DNA from: a virus
DNA length: 22,077 nt
Strand: one strand, 5' to 3'
Virus record (IMG/VR): IMGVR_UViG_3300030202_000269
Span: 8,953-31,029 of that record
Positions 19,122 through 22,077 of the stretch are shown piece after piece. The translations under genes and the position numbers were made by a program. Below the pieces are notes generated by a model. That model ran no database searches and was not told the DNA's origin. It was given only the letters and a program-made list of their open reading frames with translations. How positions within the stretch are numbered: position 1 is the first letter of the stretch; each line of letters starts with the position of its first letter.

Positions 19122-19979
19122 ATGAGTAATATAGTAGTGGACGCTGAGGCGCAAGTACCAGCAGATGTAGAAATTTCTAATGTAGATGACAGTACGATAA
19201 CAGACACAACAGCATCAACAGCAGAAGAGATTATGGACCAAGTAGCTGAGGCAGTAGATGCCCCGGAAGCAGAAGAAAGTCCTGAAATACCTTCTAAGTT
19301 TGCCGGAAAGTCAACACAAGAAATTATAGATAGTTATACTAACCTCGAAAAGGAACTAGGTCGTAAGGCACAGGAAGTTGGAGAGCTAAGAAAATTATCA
19401 GATAGTTTCCTACAAGCTGAAGTATCGCGTAATACGCAAAATCCACAAGATAACACTCCATTAGAAACTAAAGACAATGATGTAGATTTTTTCGATGACC
19501 CTAATAAAGCGGTCAACGATATGATTGAAAATCACCCGAAGTTTCGTGAGTTTCAACAGTTTCAAGCTCAACAAGCACAAGCTGGAGCTGAAGCAAGGTT
19601 GAAACAAACACATCCTGATTTTACCGAAGTCGTACAAGACAAGGCATTTCAGGAATGGGTACAAGATAGTCCGATTCGTATGCAAATGTTTCAAGCGGCT
19701 GACGCTTATAACTTTGATGCGGCTAACGAGTTACTGACCAACTGGAAAGACAGGTCTATGATTAGTAAGACGCAAGAAGTCAAAGAAAAAGCGGAAGTAG
19801 AAAGAAAAGAAGCGCTTAAAGCAGGAACAGCAGAATCGAGAACATCTTCAGGCTCAAGCAAAGGAGGTAAGACGTTTAGACGTGCTGACCTAATTCGCTT
19901 AAAAATGGAAAACCCTAGTCGGTATGAGTCATTACAAGATGAAATCTATGCGGCTTATGCTGAAGGTAGGGTTGTTTAA
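19122..19979 (+). CDS. Capsid scaffolding protein
   Basis: 285 aa, between portal and capsid genes. Acidic, low-complexity N-terminus (DVEISNVDDSTITDTTASTA), long coiled-coil-like middle (EIIDSYTNLEKELGRKAQEV; FQQFQAQQAQAGAEARLKQT), and a basic C-terminal part (GSSKGGKTFRRADLIRLKME) that would bind the coat protein. This composition and place are typical of podovirus scaffolds that guide prohead assembly and leave before or during packaging. GGAG lies ~10 bases before the ATG. Confidence 0.85.
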   Translation: MSNIVVDAEAQVPADVEISNVDDSTITDTTASTAEEIMDQVAEAVDAPEAEESPEIPSKFAGKSTQEIIDSYTNLEKELGRKAQEVGELRKLSDSFLQAEVSRNTQNPQDNTPLETKDNDVDFFDDPNKAVNDMIENHPKFREFQQFQAQQAQAGAEARLKQTHPDFTEVVQDKAFQEWVQDSPIRMQMFQAADAYNFDAANELLTNWKDRSMISKTQEVKEKAEVERKEALKAGTAESRTSSGSSKGGKTFRRADLIRLKMENPSRYESLQDEIYAAYAEGRVV

Positions 19980-20014
19980 TAAAATGCTAATATGACTTAT
20001 AGGAGTTAATTGAA

Positions 20015-20845
20015 ATGGCAAATATGACAATCACGACCGCAGCAGCGTTCATTCCTGAAATTTGGAGTGATGAAGTTGTTGCGACGTATAAAGCAAACCT
20101 TGTTGCGGCTAATCTAGTTCGTAACCTAAACCACGCAGGCAAAAAAGGCGATACTATCAACATCCCAACACCGGGTCGTAACGCTGCAAGTGCCAAGGTT
20201 AAAGACGCTACTGTTACTTACGTTACTGATACAGCAACTAATACACCAGTAGTTATTGACAAGCACTTTGAATGGTCAACTCAAATTGAAGATATCGCAG
20301 AGCTTCAGGCGTTGACGTCAATGCGCAAGTTCTACACAGACGATGCTGGCTACGCTCTCGCGAAGCAAGTTGACTCTCAAATTATTACTGACCTAGATGG
20401 TGCTTCTGCACTAACTGGCGGTAATGCTGTAATTACAGGTGTAACAGATTGGGATGCTTCAATCCTAGTCGGTATTGAGAACCTTAACGACAACGACGTA
20501 CCTTTAGAAGGTCGTTCTCTAATTGTTACTCCTTCTTGTATGACTGCACTAATGACTGAGCAACGCTTTACTGAGCAATCTTTCATTGGTGATGGTAATG
20601 CAATTAAGACAGGTAAAATCGGTCAAATCTACGGCGTAGACGTTTATATGTCTACTCAAGTAGGTACTGGTAATACTGAGAAGGCGTTCTTGTTCCAAAG
20701 AGACGCTCACGTCTTAGCAACTCAGCAAGCGGTTCGTACACAGACACAGTATAAGCAAGAATATCTTGCAGATTTATTTACTGCTGATACTGTTTATGGT
20801 ACTAAGGTTATTCGTCCGAGTTCTATCCAAGAACTTACGTCGTAA
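20015..20845 (+). CDS. Major capsid protein
   Basis: 276 aa. ITTAAAFIPEIWSDEVVATY and LNHAGKKGDTINIPTPGR are the N-terminal features of a coat-protein group with the HK97 fold, followed by EWSTQIEDIAELQALT (spine helix region), SLIVTPSCMTALMTEQRF and an immunogenic-looking IYGVDVYMSTQVG block near the C-terminal third. TAGGAGTT lies before the ATG. Codon choice here is more regular than in the accessory genes, as expected for the most abundant virion protein. Stop codon lies in a palindrome followed by a GC-rich hairpin. Confidence 0.92.
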   Translation: MANMTITTAAAFIPEIWSDEVVATYKANLVAANLVRNLNHAGKKGDTINIPTPGRNAASAKVKDATVTYVTDTATNTPVVIDKHFEWSTQIEDIAELQALTSMRKFYTDDAGYALAKQVDSQIITDLDGASALTGGNAVITGVTDWDASILVGIENLNDNDVPLEGRSLIVTPSCMTALMTEQRFTEQSFIGDGNAIKTGKIGQIYGVDVYMSTQVGTGNTEKAFLFQRDAHVLATQQAVRTQTQYKQEYLADLFTADTVYGTKVIRPSSIQELTS

Positions 20846-20883
20846 GTTTAACCACGGAGCTCTCCTCTTTATGGGGAGAGTTT
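20832..20883 (+). terminator. Palindrome at capsid stop plus weak terminator/processing hairpin
   Basis: AACTTACG-T-CGTAAGTT (20832-20848) spans the capsid TAA. It is followed by CTCTCC (20860-20865) pairing with GGAGAG (20875-20880) and then TTT. The U-tract is short, so it may reduce rather than stop transcription after the capsid gene, as the terminator after T7 gene 10 does, or protect the capsid mRNA 3' end. Confidence 0.5.
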
Positions 20884-20908
20884 CACATTAAACTTAGGAG
20901 ATAGAGTT

Positions 20909-20971
20909 ATGAAATTAAGTAGAAGAAAAAGATGGGCTTTAGCGGTATTACGAAGAATTAGGAGATTGTAA
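20909..20971 (+). CDS. 20-aa cationic amphipathic peptide
   Basis: Encodes MKLSRRKRWALAVLRRIRRL: ten Lys/Arg among 20 residues, with a central WALAVL patch that would form an amphipathic cationic helix. GGAG lies 8 bases before the ATG, and the stop is 3 bases before the tail-fibre ATG, whose own ribosome binding site (GGAG) lies inside this frame. It may be a real microprotein or a translational leader for the fibre gene. No homologue recognised. Confidence 0.45.
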   Translation: MKLSRRKRWALAVLRRIRRL

Positions 20972-20974
20972 ACA

Positions 20975-22077
20975 ATGGCTATTGATAGAGGTTACGGAAT
21001 TGCTACATCATCAGTATTAGCTGACAGTTATGACTTAGATGCTCTAATTGCAGATACTGAAGCTGCTAAAGTTGCCGCACAAACAGCGCAAACTAACGCA
21101 GAAACAGCAGAAACAAATGCAGAAACTGCAGAGACTAATGCTGCCGCTAGTGCTACAGCAGCAGCCGCTAGTGCCGCAAGTATAACAGGAGATGAAGCAT
21201 CAGCAGCCGCTAGTGCTACAGCCGCCGCTAGTAGTGCAACTGCAGCAGCTAGTTCAGCCACAGCAGCAGCTACGTCTAAAACTGGAGCAGACACAGCTAA
21301 AACAGCAGCAGAAACTGCAGAGACTAATGCTGAAACTGCAGAGACTAACGCGACTACTCAAGCTACTAACGCAGCAACTTCAGCTACTAACGCAGCTAAT
21401 AGTGCTTCTAGTGCTTCTAGTTCAGCATCTACTGCTACTACACAGGCAAGTGCTGCTTCAACGTCAGCATCAGCCGCTTCAACATCAGAAACTAACGCTT
21501 CAAGTTCAGCGTCAGCAGCCGCTACAAGCGCAGCTAGTGCCGCAGGTTCAGCTACAACAGCTACTAATGAAGCGAGCACAGCAACTACAAAAGCTAGTGA
21601 AGCATCAACTTCTGCTACAAACGCAGCAGCTTCAGCCACTACAGCAACAACACAGGCTTCTAGTGCTTCTACAAGTGCTACATCAGCCGCCGCAAGTGCA
21701 GCCGCAGCAGCAGCCTCAGCAGACTCATTCGATGATACATATTTAGGTGGTAAGGCTAGTGACCCATCAGTAGATAATGATGGTGATGCACTAACAGAAG
21801 GCGATATGTACTTTAACACTACTTCGGATAGAATGAAAGTCTATACTGGTAGTGCTTGGGAAGACGTAGCGCTTGATTCAGCAACAGTAGTAACTAAGAC
21901 ATCAGCTACAGGTTCAGGAGCACTCCCCGCAGGTACAACAGCACAGAGAGATGGCTCACCTTCTGCTGGATTTATTAGATTTAACACAACAGACAGTAGT
22001 GCTGAAATTTACGATGGTTCAGCTTGGACAGCAGTAGGTGGTGGTAATACTACAGACAAAGGTTTGTATGAACACGC
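20975..22077 (+). CDS. Tail fibre protein, alanine-rich, N-terminal part (3'-truncated)
   Basis: Open to the right edge: 367 complete codons visible. After a ~25-residue N-terminus (MAIDRGYGIATSSVLADSYD) comes ~220 residues made almost only of Ala, Ser, Thr, Asn, Glu and Gln with repeats such as AETAETNA and ATSAASAA, a fibrous coiled-coil shaft. Then come DDTYLGGKASDPSVDNDGDA and MYFNTTSDRMKVYTGSAWED, motifs shared by many phage tail fibres, repeated in variant form as GFIRFNTTDSSAEIYDGSAW. The distal receptor-binding tip lies beyond the window. GGAG is 10 bases before the ATG. Other long frames over this segment are by-products of its codon repetition. Confidence 0.88.
   Translation, partial: MAIDRGYGIATSSVLADSYDLDALIADTEAAKVAAQTAQTNAETAETNAETAETNAAASATAAAASAASITGDEASAAASATAAASSATAAASSATAAATSKTGADTAKTAAETAETNAETAETNATTQATNAATSATNAANSASSASSSASTATTQASAASTSASAASTSETNASSSASAAATSAASAAGSATTATNEASTATTKASEASTSATNAAASATTATTQASSASTSATSAAASAAAAAASADSFDDTYLGGKASDPSVDNDGDALTEGDMYFNTTSDRMKVYTGSAWEDVALDSATVVTKTSATGSGALPAGTTAQRDGSPSAGFIRFNTTDSSAEIYDGSAWTAVGGGNTTDKGLYEH
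21119..21332 (+). repeat. 25-bp direct repeat in the tail-fibre shaft
   Basis: An exact 25-bp sequence (AETAETNA-coding) occurs at 21119-21143 and 21308-21332, 189 bp apart and in frame (63 codons). Recombination between copies would delete exactly 63 residues of shaft without a frameshift. Confidence 0.8.

Noticed and set aside
21028-21819. Long open frames on the minus strand and in another plus frame over the tail-fibre shaft (Ala/Val-rich and Leu/Gln-rich)
   Set aside because: They mirror the triplet repetition of the real fibre frame, have no ribosome binding sites, and their composition follows from GCA/GCT/ACT codons.
1-22077. CRISPR array, insertion sequence or integrase/attachment site
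   Set aside because: No spaced long repeats, transposase or recombinase motifs were seen on either strand.

Overview
The window looks like about half of the genome of a lytic, AT-rich, T7-like short-tailed phage (podovirus), most likely from an aquatic or marine setting. The evidence is a T7-type replication set (gp2.5-like single-strand binding protein, gp4-like primase-helicase, family A DNA polymerase, endonuclease I-like resolvase, RecB-like exonuclease) together with a B12-dependent class II ribonucleotide reductase, followed on the other strand by terminase, portal, scaffold, capsid and tail fibre genes. No phage RNA polymerase, integrase, tRNA gene or CRISPR array is visible. The host cannot be named from the sequence; the promoters look like sigma-70 promoters.

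Layout. Positions 1-1232 (+) carry the end of the late module: the C-terminal part of a probable internal virion/ejection protein and a tail lysozyme. Positions 1229-14325 (-) form the leftward early/middle module. In its direction of transcription it runs: unknown and small accessory genes (14325 to 10490), SSB, primase-helicase, polymerase, a run of nuclease genes, small proteins, NrdJ, two small membrane proteins, an FmdB-type zinc ribbon and a last PD-(D/E)XK protein. Positions 14326-15249 are a gene-free divergent region full of short repeats, probably the replication origin and control region. Positions 15250-22077 (+) are the late module: small and large terminase, portal, a small protein, scaffold, major capsid and an alanine-rich tail fibre that runs off the window.

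Seven genes of 20-59 codons, each with a ribosome binding site and stop/start coupling or tight spacing, lie between the larger ones. Several starts were moved to fit ribosome binding sites (polymerase 8301, NrdJ TTG at 4310, FmdB 1851 and others).

The most interesting structure is regulatory. (1) A 14-bp palindrome, GTTAAAYGTTTAAC, occurs six times across the leftward module and nowhere in the rightward one. Two copies lie inside the polymerase and primase-helicase genes, where they impose the same peptide VKHLTF. (2) The SSB gene has a structured leader with a possible H-type pseudoknot in which one helix can cover its own ribosome binding site, recalling the autoregulated T4 gene 32 leader. 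(3) Two strong promoters, one leftward for SSB/replication and one rightward for the late genes, share TTGACT-N17-TAWAAT plus an identical 13-bp downstream segment, and both transcripts begin with a foldable hairpin. (4) The divergent region holds five exact copies (plus one degenerate) of CTTAGTCCC at steps near multiples of 11 bp, next to other short repeat families, as in iteron-type origins.
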